A stretch of 64,000 nucleotides of DNA from assembly GCF_006442315.1 (NCBI RefSeq), contig NZ_VFVY01000024.1:1-64000 (forward strand), given 5' to 3'. Of this stretch, positions 8,416-17,128 are shown one piece after another. How positions within the stretch are numbered: the stretch's first letter is position 1; the number at the start of each line of letters is the position of its first letter. The notes under the pieces are model-generated. The model ran no database searches, was not told the origin of the DNA, and saw only the letters and a list, made by a program, of their open reading frames with translations. The position numbers and the translations under genes are program-made. Source of the DNA: Mesorhizobium sp. B2-3-4 (GTDB lineage: Bacteria; Pseudomonadota; Alphaproteobacteria; Rhizobiales; Rhizobiaceae).

Positions 8416-8430
8416 CTTCCCGTCGGGAAG
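8416..8430. promoter_or_regulatory. 15-bp palindrome overlapping the DUF1062 ribosome binding site
   Basis: CTTCCCG-T-CGGGAAG, a perfect inverted repeat with 7-base arms. Read on the minus strand it ends in GGGAAG, part of the Shine-Dalgarno GGAAGGA of the DUF1062 gene, so it could be an operator or a hairpin that hides the ribosome binding site. Confidence 0.4.
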
Positions 8431-8580
8431 TTCATCCGGTCAGCGATGTCGAGATGCCCTTGCGGGCGCGGCGTGGCGAGTGGCTGCGAAAATCGTGAAG
8501 TCTAATGTTGCTGGCGGAAAGCCGAGCGACAGCGGTTCAGCGGTGCCAAACCGGTCTCGAACCGCCGCCCAGAGGAACAC

Positions 8581-8658
8581 ATGAAAAACGAAACAGGCAC
8601 TGCTGATGCGGTGCCATGCAAATGTGTCGGGGGAGTTGACGAGACCGGCAGTTACTGA
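8581..8658 (+). CDS. Possible 25-codon small ORF in the lysE upstream region
   Basis: In the 400-base gap between the DUF1062 and LysE-type genes, ATG at 8581 is preceded by AGAGGAACAC, an acceptable Shine-Dalgarno, and opens a 25-residue frame beginning MKNETGTADAVPCKC with Cys13 and Cys15 and ending in SY-stop. It could be a leader peptide for the downstream exporter or chance. Codon use is not a strong argument at this length. The rest of the gap holds the two hairpins at 8701-8740 and the palindrome at 8416-8430; I see no other gene in it. Confidence 0.25.
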   Translation: MKNETGTADAVPCKCVGGVDETGSY

Positions 8659-8700
8659 GGCAAAGTGAAGCTCGAAATTGTTTCGCGGCGGCTCTTCTAG

Positions 8701-8740
8701 CGGCGTGACGCCGCGCCGACAAGCGTCTTTTTGTCGGCGC
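8701..8740 (+). promoter_or_regulatory. Two adjacent hairpins in the lysE leader
   Basis: CGGCGT-G-ACGCCG at 8701-8713 is followed directly by GCGCCGACAA (8713-8722) pairing perfectly with TTGTCGGCGC (8731-8740) around the loop GCGTCTTT. The two share base 8713, so only one could fully form at a time. They end 66 bases before the LysE start. No U-run follows the second hairpin, so it is not a plain terminator. Confidence 0.45.
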
Positions 8741-8806
8741 TACCGCTGCCGGGCCGCTTGCGCTAATGTCCTGCTTTCCAAGGCTGTCCAGACAGAGACC
8801 CGCGCC

Positions 8807-9418
8807 ATGCACGTCACCTCATTGCTGATCTTCGCCGCTGCCTTGTTCGTGGCCGCCGGTTCGCCCGGCCCATCGATCGCCGCACTTGTCGCGCGCGTCA
8901 TCTCGAAAGGGTTTCGCGATGTGTTTCCATTCCTGCTCGCCATGTGGATCGGCGAGGGCATCTGGCTGTCGCTGGCGGTGTTCGGCCTCGCCGTGGTGGC
9001 GCAGACCTTCCATCTCGCTTTCGTCATCGTGAAATGGATCGGCGTCGCCTATCTCGCCTACCTCGCCTGGAAGATGTGGACGGCGCCGGTCGACGCCAGG
9101 GAAGGCGAGATGCCGCGTGAGGATTCGCCGGCAAAGCTTTTCTTCGCCGGGATGGCCGTCACGCTCGGCAATCCCAAGATCATGATGTTCTATCTGGCGC
9201 TTTTGCCGACGATCATCGACCTCGCTTCGGTCAGTCTCGTCGGCTGGGTGGAGCTAACGGCGACCATGGCGGTCGTGCTGATCGCCATCGACCTTGCCTG
9301 GGTACTCGCCGCCTCGCAGGCGCGCAAGCTGCTCAGGAGCAAACGCGCCATGAAGATCGCCAACCGCATCAGCGCCACGACTATGGCCGGTGCGGCGGCG
9401 GCCATCGCGGCGCGTTAA
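8807..9418 (+). CDS. LysE/RhtB family amino-acid exporter
   Basis: A 203-residue membrane protein with about six hydrophobic segments. The family hallmark near the N-terminus is clear: FVAAGSPGPSIAALVARVISKGFRD (proline-glycine rich, residues about 15-40), and GMAVTLGNPKIMMFYLALLP near residue 110 is the matching second motif. LysE/RhtB proteins export amino acids such as lysine, threonine or homoserine, or related compounds; the substrate here is not deducible. The ATG at 8807 is used because it starts the first membrane segment (MHVTSLLIFAAALF); the frame runs further back to 8678 across the leader hairpins but that part is Arg-rich and unlikely to be translated. It is convergent with the next gene, 4 bases apart. 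Confidence 0.93.
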   Translation: MHVTSLLIFAAALFVAAGSPGPSIAALVARVISKGFRDVFPFLLAMWIGEGIWLSLAVFGLAVVAQTFHLAFVIVKWIGVAYLAYLAWKMWTAPVDAREGEMPREDSPAKLFFAGMAVTLGNPKIMMFYLALLPTIIDLASVSLVGWVELTATMAVVLIAIDLAWVLAASQARKLLRSKRAMKIANRISATTMAGAAAAIAAR

Positions 9419-9422
9419 AAGC

Positions 9423-11243
9423 CTATTTCGGCAGGACTCCGGCCGCCGGCATGGCGGCAGCCGGCGGCGTCTGCGGTCCGCCGGAATAGAATTTCGAGGC
9501 GGGGTTCTCCTGCATGAAATCATAGGCAACCATGCCGAGCGGCCGTTTTTGCCGATCCGATGCAGCCTGATGCCAGGGAATGACCTGGCGCAGCGCCTCC
9601 AGCGCGGCCGTCGGCGCCTCGCCGAATTTGCGCTGCGGGTTCTGCGCCTTGCGGATTTCCATCCAGTAGCTCGCTGTCAACAGGTCCTGCGCCAAGAGAT
9701 GAAAGGAGACGTCGACCGCCTCGCGGGCGCGTTGCGTCTTGATGCGGGTCTGCGCTTCCAGATCCTCGACGGTGGCCACGATTGCCTGGCCGTTCGGCGT
9801 CACCGGCGTGCCCAGGTCCGCCAGTTCCTGCCAGAGATCCGTCGGCAGATAGCCATCGAAGGTCGGGATGTCCTTGCGCTCTTCCGGCTTCAGCACATCG
9901 GCCGGCTTGACCACGGTGAAGAAGGGATTGCGGAAGCGCTCGATGCGCTGCGCCACCGCGACACCGAGATTGGTGAGCGAGATGGTGAAGGCCTCGACCT
10001 GATTGGCCATCGGATAGGGGTCCCAATTGGCGTTGGAGAAGATGTAGCCGGACTTGCCGTTACTCAGCGGTCCGCCCTTGATGTAGTATTTCATGAATTG
10101 CGGCGTGCTCAGCTCCGGCGCGCTCTGCGGCGTCAGGCCCGGCAGCACGGCCGGGTTGTGATCCGATGAATTGATGGAGAGCAGCACGGATTGGCGCAGA
10201 TCCGCCCAGGCCTGCCAGGCCGAGCCCTGGCGCTGGCTGGAGGCACGCATGCTTTCGGGATCCTGGATGATGCGAGCCGGATCCTCGTCGAAGAGATAGC
10301 TGCCCTTGATCATGTCCATGATCCTCGCCGCGTCCCATGTCAGCCAGGGATAAGGCCGCATGGATTGCACCGGCACGGAAATCGGCGTTACGCTCGAATT
10401 CATGCCGTTCAGCCCCATGGCGTAGCTGAGGTCGGTCCATTCCAGCAGTTTTCTGGCGTCTTCCAGCAAAAGCACCGCCTGCGCCTGCGCGTAGGCGTTG
10501 GTGCTGATCAGCGCCGCCTGGTCGGCGGCGAACGGTTCGAGCGGCTTCAGCCCGGCCTGCGACAGGGCCTGCGAGGCCGGCATGCGAACGCCGTCGAGAT
10601 AGGCCTCGCCCTCGCCGACCATGGCCGCGCCGATATTGCCGAGCGTCGCGAGGTCGCCTTCGCCGAGCGTGCCGCGCGATTGCACCACCGGCGTCACCCG
10701 CTTGTTCAGCATGTCGAGCAGCATATGCGTCAGCTGCGGGCTGGCGGCTTCATAGGACATCGTGTTGGCGCGGATCGCCATGATCGCGCGTACCAGCGCT
10801 TCCTCCTGCAGTTCCGGCCCATAACCCCGGTTGACGCCGCCCTTGAAGCGGGCGAGCTGCTGCTCCTTGAGCAGCTTGGTGTTTTCGGGCGTCGTCGGAT
10901 CGCCCGAGAAGATCACCGTTTCACGCTGGTCGCCGGCGCCACGGTTGAACCAGTAGATCGTGACGCCTTCGGCGGCGCCTTCGAGCAGCAGGCCATAGGC
11001 ATCCGCCGAGCGCTGCAGTGCTTCCGGGCTGAGCTCGACCTTGGCGCCGTTGCGGGCGATGTCGACGACCTGTTCGACTGTCAGATCATGACCGGTCAGC
11101 GTTATTGTCTTGGTCGCCGCCGTCTCGAAAATGGGCTGGTAGGTGGTCGCCGCCTCGAAGGCACGTGCGGCTGGAGCGCCAAGCGCCAACGTCATCGTCA
11201 GGGCGCAAAGAAGGATTCCGGATCTGGCAACTCGCTCAAGCAT
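9423..11243 (-). CDS. Exported aromatic amino acid lyase-family protein lacking the MIO triad
   Basis: A 606-residue protein. ATG 11243 has GGGAGC at good spacing; GTG 11288 is the alternative. Residues 1-28 are a signal peptide (LLCALTMTLALGAPAARA), unlike the cytoplasmic HutH/PAL enzymes. The fold is recognised from TPVVQSRGTLGEGDLATLG followed by IGAAMVGEGEAYLDG, from NPAVLPG, and from MANQVEAFTISLTNLGVAVAQRIERF, which parallel HutH. But where HutH and PAL have G-A-S-G-D, supplying the Ala-Ser-Gly that cyclises to the MIO electrophile, this has LGEGDL (about residues 194-199): one residue is missing and there is no Ser. So it probably cannot deaminate by the MIO route. It may be a pseudoenzyme or catalyse something else in the periplasm. 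Stop lies 4 bases from the convergent lysE stop. Confidence 0.75.
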   Translation of the reverse strand: MLERVARSGILLCALTMTLALGAPAARAFEAATTYQPIFETAATKTITLTGHDLTVEQVVDIARNGAKVELSPEALQRSADAYGLLLEGAAEGVTIYWFNRGAGDQRETVIFSGDPTTPENTKLLKEQQLARFKGGVNRGYGPELQEEALVRAIMAIRANTMSYEAASPQLTHMLLDMLNKRVTPVVQSRGTLGEGDLATLGNIGAAMVGEGEAYLDGVRMPASQALSQAGLKPLEPFAADQAALISTNAYAQAQAVLLLEDARKLLEWTDLSYAMGLNGMNSSVTPISVPVQSMRPYPWLTWDAARIMDMIKGSYLFDEDPARIIQDPESMRASSQRQGSAWQAWADLRQSVLLSINSSDHNPAVLPGLTPQSAPELSTPQFMKYYIKGGPLSNGKSGYIFSNANWDPYPMANQVEAFTISLTNLGVAVAQRIERFRNPFFTVVKPADVLKPEERKDIPTFDGYLPTDLWQELADLGTPVTPNGQAIVATVEDLEAQTRIKTQRAREAVDVSFHLLAQDLLTASYWMEIRKAQNPQRKFGEAPTAALEALRQVIPWHQAASDRQKRPLGMVAYDFMQENPASKFYSGGPQTPPAAAMPAAGVLPK

Positions 11244-11382
11244 AAGGGCTCCCGTTCTCGAAGCCTTGGCTTCGGGCTTGAAGTTCACCCCTCGGAAATT
11301 TTGTTTCCCGGAAAACTAGCTGGCGGCGCCCGCCTGTCAACGCCTGACGAGAACGAGGACCGATGGTGGGCCGCACGTGGCC

Positions 11383-11946
11383 CTATCGCGCCATGGCGTG
11401 GTATTCGTCGTTCGGCCGCATGTCGATCGCGGCAGCCACCCGGTTCGACATGTTGAAGAAGGCCGCGGTCGAGGCGATGTCCCAGATGTCGCGGTCGCTG
11501 AAGCCCGCCTGGCGCAGGCTAGCGCGGTCGGCCTCGACAATTTTGGCCGGCTCCTCGGTCAGCTTGACGGCGAATTCGAGCATCGCCGTTTGCTTCGGCG
11601 AAAGGTCGGCGGCACGGAAGTTCATCACCATCATCTCGCCAAGCGCTGGCTCGCCCGAGAGCTGGCGAACCGCGGCGCCATGCGCGGTCAAGCAATAGTA
11701 GCAATGGTTGATCGAGGAGACGGCGACGGCGATCATCTCGCGCTCCAGCTTCGACAGGCCGGATTCGCCCAGCATCAGATCATTGTACATGTCGGTGAAG
11801 GCGCGCAGCTTCTTGTCGTCGAAGGCATAGGCCCTGAGCACGTTGGGAACGAGGCCGAGCTTCTCCTCGCATTTGGCGAAATAGGTTTTAGTCGGCTCGC
11901 TCAGCTCTCCCGAGGCCAGGTCGAGCGCGGTGATTTTGCCGGTCAT
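11383..11946 (-). CDS. Peroxidase-related protein, AhpD/carboxymuconolactone decarboxylase family
   Basis: A 187-residue all-helical protein of the AhpD-like group. The active-site signature is present: Glu70 in KLEREMIAVAVSSIN, then H-C-Y-Y-C-L-T-A-H with Cys82, Cys85 and His89, i.e. the C-x-x-C...H relay that gives alkylhydroperoxidase activity in this family. Length fits the 'peroxidase-related enzyme' subgroup rather than short CMD proteins. The likely role is reduction of organic peroxides in the cytoplasm; the reductant is unknown. The ATG at 11946 follows GAGGAGAAATGACGCA, a good Shine-Dalgarno. It is divergent from the glutamate dehydrogenase gene with 138 bases between, so the two may share a regulatory region. 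Confidence 0.9.
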   Translation of the reverse strand: MTGKITALDLASGELSEPTKTYFAKCEEKLGLVPNVLRAYAFDDKKLRAFTDMYNDLMLGESGLSKLEREMIAVAVSSINHCYYCLTAHGAAVRQLSGEPALGEMMVMNFRAADLSPKQTAMLEFAVKLTEEPAKIVEADRASLRQAGFSDRDIWDIASTAAFFNMSNRVAAAIDMRPNDEYHAMAR

Positions 11947-12084
11947 TGCGTCATTTCTCCTCGTCAGGCGATGCCTTGCCGCCGAATTCCGATAATTCTT
12001 GGCAAGCCGTCAAACCTTTGTCGCCAAACGGCGGTCATCTGCTACCATAGTCGCAAAAGCATACGACGGGAGGGAAGAAGCGTC

Positions 12085-15000
12085 ATGGCCAGCGTGAAAT
12101 CCGCAGCGAAGCCGAAGAAAAAAGCCACATCAGCGACAAAGACCGAGGAAAAGCCGGCCAGGCTCGCCGATTATCTGCTGGCCCGTGCGCCGGCGGAAGA
12201 TATCGCCGCCTATGACGTTGCCGATCTCGAACGCGCAGCCGATCTCGCCGGCCGGGCGGTCGCCGGTCACAAGAAGGGTGAGTGCGTCGTCGCCGTCGAA
12301 ACCGATTCGGGCGTCGTTCGCGAAGGCCGCCCGGTGACGGTCATCACGGTCGTCAACGACAACATGCCGTTCCTGTTCGATTCCATCCTCGGCGAGGTCA
12401 CCGAGACATCAGGGGAACCGACACTGGTCACCCATCCCGTGATCACGGTTCGCCATGGCAAGAAGGGTGTGGACGAGATCCTCGGCGACGGCAATTTCGC
12501 CAAGGACGACGGCAGCCACGACCGGCTGAGTGTGATTCATGTCCATATTCCCCGGCTGACGCCGGAGCAGGCAACCGGCTTGACCGAGCGGCTGCGCAAG
12601 ATGCTTGGCCAGGTGCATGCCGCGGTCAACGACTGGCGGCCTATGCTGGCCCGGCTCGATCAGGCCATCTCCGAATTCCGCTATTCGGCGGTGCCGCTCG
12701 ACAAGAAAAGCGTCGCCGAGGCCATCGCCTTCCTGGAATGGCTGCGCGACGACAATTTCACCTTCCTCGGCATGCGGGAATTCAAATACACCGGCGGCGA
12801 GGAAAGCGGCAATCTGGAGCGTGCCGAAAAGCCCGGCCTCGGCATCCTGACCGACCCGGACGTGCTGGTCCTGAGGCGTGGCACCGAGGCCGTGACGACG
12901 ACACCGGAAATCCGCGCGTTCCTGCACGGTCCGGAGCCGCTGATCGTCACCAAGGCCAATGCCAAGTCGCTGGTGCACCGGCGCATCTATCTCGACTATA
13001 TCGGCGTCAAGACCTACACCGCCAAGGGCGCTTTGGCAGGCGAACTGCGCATCGTCGGCCTGTTCACCTCGACCGCCTACACGCGCTCGGTGATGAAGAT
13101 CCCGTATCTCCGGTCCAAGGCCGAAACCATCATCGCCAAGTCCGGCTTCGACCGCCACGATCACTCCGGCAAGGCGCTGATCAACGTGCTGGAAAGCTAC
13201 CCGCGCGACGAGTTGTTCCAGGTGCCGGTGCCGATCCTGCGCAAGCATGCAGCGGCCATTCTCGGCCTGATCGAGCGGCCACGCGTGCGGGCGCTGGTGC
13301 GCGCCGACCAGTTCGACCGTTTCGTCTCGATCCTCGTCTTCGTGCCGCGCGACCGTTATGACAGCGTCGTGCGCGAGAAGATCGGCACCTATCTGAAAAC
13401 CGTGTTCGAGGGCCGGCTTTCGGCCTACTATCCGGCCTTCCCCGAGGGCGGGCTGGCACGCGTGCACTTCATCATCGGACGCTCCGGTGGCAAGACGCCG
13501 AAGGTCGAGCAGGCGACGATCGAAGCGGCGATCCGCGACATCGTGCGCACCTGGGAGGATGCCCTTGCCGATGCGGCCGATGCCGATGGCGGCGACCAGG
13601 CGTTGAAGGCGATCGCCGCGCGGCTGCCGGAAAGCTACCGTGACTCGTTCAGCGCGGCGGTGGCGCTGACCGACGCCGGGCGCATCGCCAAAATCAGCGC
13701 CGAGAATCCGATCGCCATCGACTATTATCGCCATGCCGAGCAGAAGCCGCACCAGGCGGCGCTGAAAATCTATCACCATGGCAGCCCGGTGGCGCTGTCG
13801 CGGCGCGTGCCGGTGCTGGAGAATATCGGTTTCCGCGTCATCAGCGAGCGTACGTTCGAGGTCGGCGACGAGCAGTCCGGTCTTGTCTTCATCCACGACA
13901 TGGAACTGGAGAACAGCTACGGCAAGCCGATCGATCTCGCCGATGGCGGCGCGCTGTTCGAGGACGCGTTCCTGTCGGTGTGGCGCGGCGATGTCGACAA
14001 TGACGGCTATAACGGCCTTGCCCAGACCGCTGGCCTGTGGTCGGGCGAGATCACCATCCTGCGCGCCTATGGCCGCTATCTGCAGCAGGTCGGCATTCCG
14101 CAGAGCCAGGACTTCATCGCCGCCGCGCTCAACCGCTATCCCGAGATCGCGCGGGGCCTGCACGACCTGTTCATCGCCAGGCTCGGCCCGACGGCGGAAG
14201 GCGAGGGCGTGGTGGCGGCAAAGCACCTCAAGGCCAAGATCAAGGATGCGCTGGAAGATGTGCCCAACATCGATGACGACACCATCATCCGGCGCTATCT
14301 GAACCTGATCGAAGCCTCGCTGCGCACCAATCATTTCGTTGCCGATACGAAGGCGAAAGGCCAGTCGCTGGCGATCAAGCTCGAGTCGCAGGCGGTCGAG
14401 GGACTGCCGGCGCCCCGGCCATGGCGGGAAATCTTCGTCTACGGTTCTGAGGTCGAGGGCCTGCACCTGCGCTTCGGTCCGGTGGCGCGCGGCGGCCTGC
14501 GCTGGTCGGATCGCGCCCAGGACTACCGCACCGAGGTGCTCGGCCTGGTCAAGGCGCAGCAGGTCAAGAACGCCGTCATCGTGCCTGTCGGCGCCAAGGG
14601 CGGCTTCTATCCCAAGAAGCTGCCGATGAGCGCCGGCCGCGACGCGATCTTCGAGGCCGGAACCTCGGCCTACAAGAACTTCGTCTCCAGCCTGTTGTCG
14701 ATCACCGACAATATCGGGCTCGACGGTGTCATCCCGCCGGCCGGCGTCGTGCGCCGCGACCCCGACGATCCCTATTTCGTCGTCGCCGCCGACAAGGGCA
14801 CGGCAACTTTCTCCGACACCGCCAATGCGATCTCGGAGAAGCATGGCTTCTGGCTCGACGACGCTTTCGCCAGCGGCGGCTCGGCCGGCTACGACCACAA
14901 GAAGATGGGCATCACAGCCAAGGGCGCGTGGGAAGCGGTCAAGCGGCATTTCCGCGAGATGAACCGCGACATCCAGACCTCGCCCTTCACCGTCGTCGGC

Positions 15001-16875
15001 GTCGGCGACATGTCGGGCGACGTGTTCGGCAACGGCATGCTGTTGTCGCCGAAGACGAGGCTCATCGCCGCCTTCGACCATCGCGACATCTTCATCGACC
15101 CGGATCCGGACATGACGGCCTCGATGGCCGAGCGCCAGCGCATGTTCGCGCTGCCGCGGTCGAGCTGGCAGGACTATGACAAGACCAAGCTGTCGGAAGG
15201 CGGCATCATCGTCTCGCGCGCCCAGAAATCAATCACCTTGCCGGCCGCGGCGGCCGCCGCGATCGGCCTTGCCAAGACGACCGCCACCCCGGTCGAGATC
15301 ATGACCGCCATTCTCAAGGCGCCGGTCGACCTTTTGTGGTTCGGCGGCATCGGCACGTATCTGAGGGCATCGGGTGAAACCAACGCCGAGGTCGGCGACC
15401 GCGCCAACGATGCCATCCGCATCACTGCGCTCGACGTGCGCGCCAAGGTGATCGGCGAGGGCGCCAATCTGGGCGTCACGCAGCGGGCGCGCATCGAGTT
15501 CGGCATGAATGGCGGGCGCTGTAACTCCGACGCCATCGACAATTCGGGCGGCGTCAACTGCTCCGACGTCGAGGTCAACATCAAGATCGCGCTGGCGTCG
15601 GCCATGCGCAAGGGGTCGTTGACGCGTCCAGCGCGCAACAAGCTGCTGGCCGAGATGACCGACGAGGTCGGCGGCCTGGTGCTGTCCAACAACTACCAGC
15701 AGACGCTGGCACTTTCGATCGCCCGCAAACGCGGCCTTGCCGACATCGCGCACCAGGCCCGCTTCATGTCGGCGCTGGAAGCTCGCGGCCTGCTCGACCG
15801 CGTGGTCGAGACGCTGCCGTCGCCGGCAGCGCTTGCCGAGCGCGAGGCGCGCGGCGAGCCGCTGACCCGGGCCGAGCTCGGCGTGCTGCTGGCCTATGCC
15901 AAGATCGTGCTGTTTTCCGACATCGTCGCCAGCGACGTGCCGGACGATGCGCATTTCGACCGTGACCTGATGGGCTATTTCCCGGACCGGATGGCGAAGA
16001 AATACGCCACCGAAATCCATGGCCACCGGCTGCGCCGCGAGATCATCGCCCGCGTCGTCGCCAATGATCTGGTCAATCGCGGCGGGCCGTCCTTCGTCAA
16101 CCGGCTGCAGGAGGCGACGGGCCGCACCGCCGCGGACGTGGTGCGCACCTTTGCGGTGGTGCGTGACGGCTTCGCGCTGCCGGCGCTCTACCGCGAGATC
16201 GACGCGCTCGACAACCAGATCGACGGCCAGGTGCAGCTCGATCTCTACCAGCTGGTAAGCCGGCTCATCTATATGAGCAGCGGCTGGTACCTGAAGAACG
16301 ATGCCGGCGCCGCGCCGCTCAGCGAGCGCATCGCCGAACTTCAGGAGGCGCGCAAGGCGCTGGAGCCCAAACTCGCCTCGCTGCTGCCGGCCTTCTCGCG
16401 CGAGCGGATCGAGGAGAAGCGGCACGGGCTGTTCAAGGCGGGTACGCCGGAAAAGCTGGCCGAGCAACTGGCGATGAGCGAGGTGGCCGAACTCATTCCC
16501 GACATCGCGCTGACAGCGCGTACCGCGGGCGCCGACATCGTCGCCGCGGCACGAGCGTTCTTCGCCGTCAGCGATGCTTTCCGCATCCCGCGTGTCGAGG
16601 ACGCGGCGCGCTCGATCACGCCATCGGATTATTATGATCAACTCGCCTTGTCCCGCGCCACCGACACGATCGGCGCGGCGCGGCGCGGCATCGCGGTGGC
16701 GGCGCTCACCGGCCATGCCAACGCGGCCGATCCGGTGTCGGCGTGGCTCGAAGCCGGCGGCGAGCGGGTGGCGCGCATCCGCGAGCGGCTGCAGGCGCTG
16801 ACCGAGGGCGGCGACATCACCGTGTCGCGGCTGTCGGTCGCGTCGGGGCTGATGAGCGACCTGACGGGGATGTGA
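12085..16875 (+). CDS. NAD-dependent glutamate dehydrogenase, large (180 kDa) type
   Basis: A 1596-residue protein of the large NAD-GDH class, which oxidises glutamate to 2-oxoglutarate and ammonia with NAD+, mostly for amino-acid catabolism. The N-terminal half holds the regulatory ACT-like regions (VITVVNDNMPFLFDSILGEV near residue 90). The catalytic core is in the middle: VARGGLRWSDRAQDYRTEV, then VIVPVGAKGGF with the catalytic Lys near residue 838, and the NAD-binding part with VIGEGANLGVTQ and RIEFGMNGGR near 1130-1150. The start at 12085 follows GGGAGGGAAG; the frame continues open upstream to 11377 but that part runs antisense through the AhpD-like gene. It stands alone. The first residues are Lys/Ala-rich. 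Confidence 0.97.
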   Translation: MASVKSAAKPKKKATSATKTEEKPARLADYLLARAPAEDIAAYDVADLERAADLAGRAVAGHKKGECVVAVETDSGVVREGRPVTVITVVNDNMPFLFDSILGEVTETSGEPTLVTHPVITVRHGKKGVDEILGDGNFAKDDGSHDRLSVIHVHIPRLTPEQATGLTERLRKMLGQVHAAVNDWRPMLARLDQAISEFRYSAVPLDKKSVAEAIAFLEWLRDDNFTFLGMREFKYTGGEESGNLERAEKPGLGILTDPDVLVLRRGTEAVTTTPEIRAFLHGPEPLIVTKANAKSLVHRRIYLDYIGVKTYTAKGALAGELRIVGLFTSTAYTRSVMKIPYLRSKAETIIAKSGFDRHDHSGKALINVLESYPRDELFQVPVPILRKHAAAILGLIERPRVRALVRADQFDRFVSILVFVPRDRYDSVVREKIGTYLKTVFEGRLSAYYPAFPEGGLARVHFIIGRSGGKTPKVEQATIEAAIRDIVRTWEDALADAADADGGDQALKAIAARLPESYRDSFSAAVALTDAGRIAKISAENPIAIDYYRHAEQKPHQAALKIYHHGSPVALSRRVPVLENIGFRVISERTFEVGDEQSGLVFIHDMELENSYGKPIDLADGGALFEDAFLSVWRGDVDNDGYNGLAQTAGLWSGEITILRAYGRYLQQVGIPQSQDFIAAALNRYPEIARGLHDLFIARLGPTAEGEGVVAAKHLKAKIKDALEDVPNIDDDTIIRRYLNLIEASLRTNHFVADTKAKGQSLAIKLESQAVEGLPAPRPWREIFVYGSEVEGLHLRFGPVARGGLRWSDRAQDYRTEVLGLVKAQQVKNAVIVPVGAKGGFYPKKLPMSAGRDAIFEAGTSAYKNFVSSLLSITDNIGLDGVIPPAGVVRRDPDDPYFVVAADKGTATFSDTANAISEKHGFWLDDAFASGGSAGYDHKKMGITAKGAWEAVKRHFREMNRDIQTSPFTVVGVGDMSGDVFGNGMLLSPKTRLIAAFDHRDIFIDPDPDMTASMAERQRMFALPRSSWQDYDKTKLSEGGIIVSRAQKSITLPAAAAAAIGLAKTTATPVEIMTAILKAPVDLLWFGGIGTYLRASGETNAEVGDRANDAIRITALDVRAKVIGEGANLGVTQRARIEFGMNGGRCNSDAIDNSGGVNCSDVEVNIKIALASAMRKGSLTRPARNKLLAEMTDEVGGLVLSNNYQQTLALSIARKRGLADIAHQARFMSALEARGLLDRVVETLPSPAALAEREARGEPLTRAELGVLLAYAKIVLFSDIVASDVPDDAHFDRDLMGYFPDRMAKKYATEIHGHRLRREIIARVVANDLVNRGGPSFVNRLQEATGRTAADVVRTFAVVRDGFALPALYREIDALDNQIDGQVQLDLYQLVSRLIYMSSGWYLKNDAGAAPLSERIAELQEARKALEPKLASLLPAFSRERIEEKRHGLFKAGTPEKLAEQLAMSEVAELIPDIALTARTAGADIVAAARAFFAVSDAFRIPRVEDAARSITPSDYYDQLALSRATDTIGAARRGIAVAALTGHANAADPVSAWLEAGGERVARIRERLQALTEGGDITVSRLSVASGLMSDLTGM

Positions 16876-16971
16876 GGAACTCTTGCTGGGGTTGGCGCGG
16901 CCGCTCATCCGGCTGGCGCCGCCTTCTTCCCGTATAGTGACGGGGGAAGCGAGCTGAGGCAAAGGTTCGCG

Positions 16972-17006
16972 CCCTTCATCTCCCGCCTCCGGAGCGAGAT
17001 GAAGGG
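16972..17006. repeat. Palindromic element after the glutamate dehydrogenase gene
   Basis: CCCTTCATCTC (16972-16982) and GAGATGAAGGG (16996-17006) pair perfectly over 11 bases. It looks like a rhizobial intergenic palindrome and may also end transcription of the gene before it. The rest of the gap 16876-17128 shows no gene. Confidence 0.55.
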
Positions 17007-17128
17007 AGCCTTGGCTTTCGGCTGGACACCGGCAGTCCGGTCGGGGCGGCACGAACCCTTGCCAGTTTGCATGCTCATGAAAAACATGCAGACATGACGC
17101 CGGACGCGGGTGGGCCGAGGGAATCAGC

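Noticed and set aside
11377..12084. N-terminal extension of the NAD-glutamate dehydrogenase frame
   Set aside because: It runs antisense through the AhpD-like gene and its promoter; the ATG at 12085 has a strong Shine-Dalgarno and gives the family length.
12409..15081. Very long open frame antisense to the NAD-glutamate dehydrogenase gene (890 codons)
   Set aside because: High GC leaves the complementary frame open; the product is Arg/Asp/His/Gln-rich with no family motifs, while the sense frame is a complete known enzyme.
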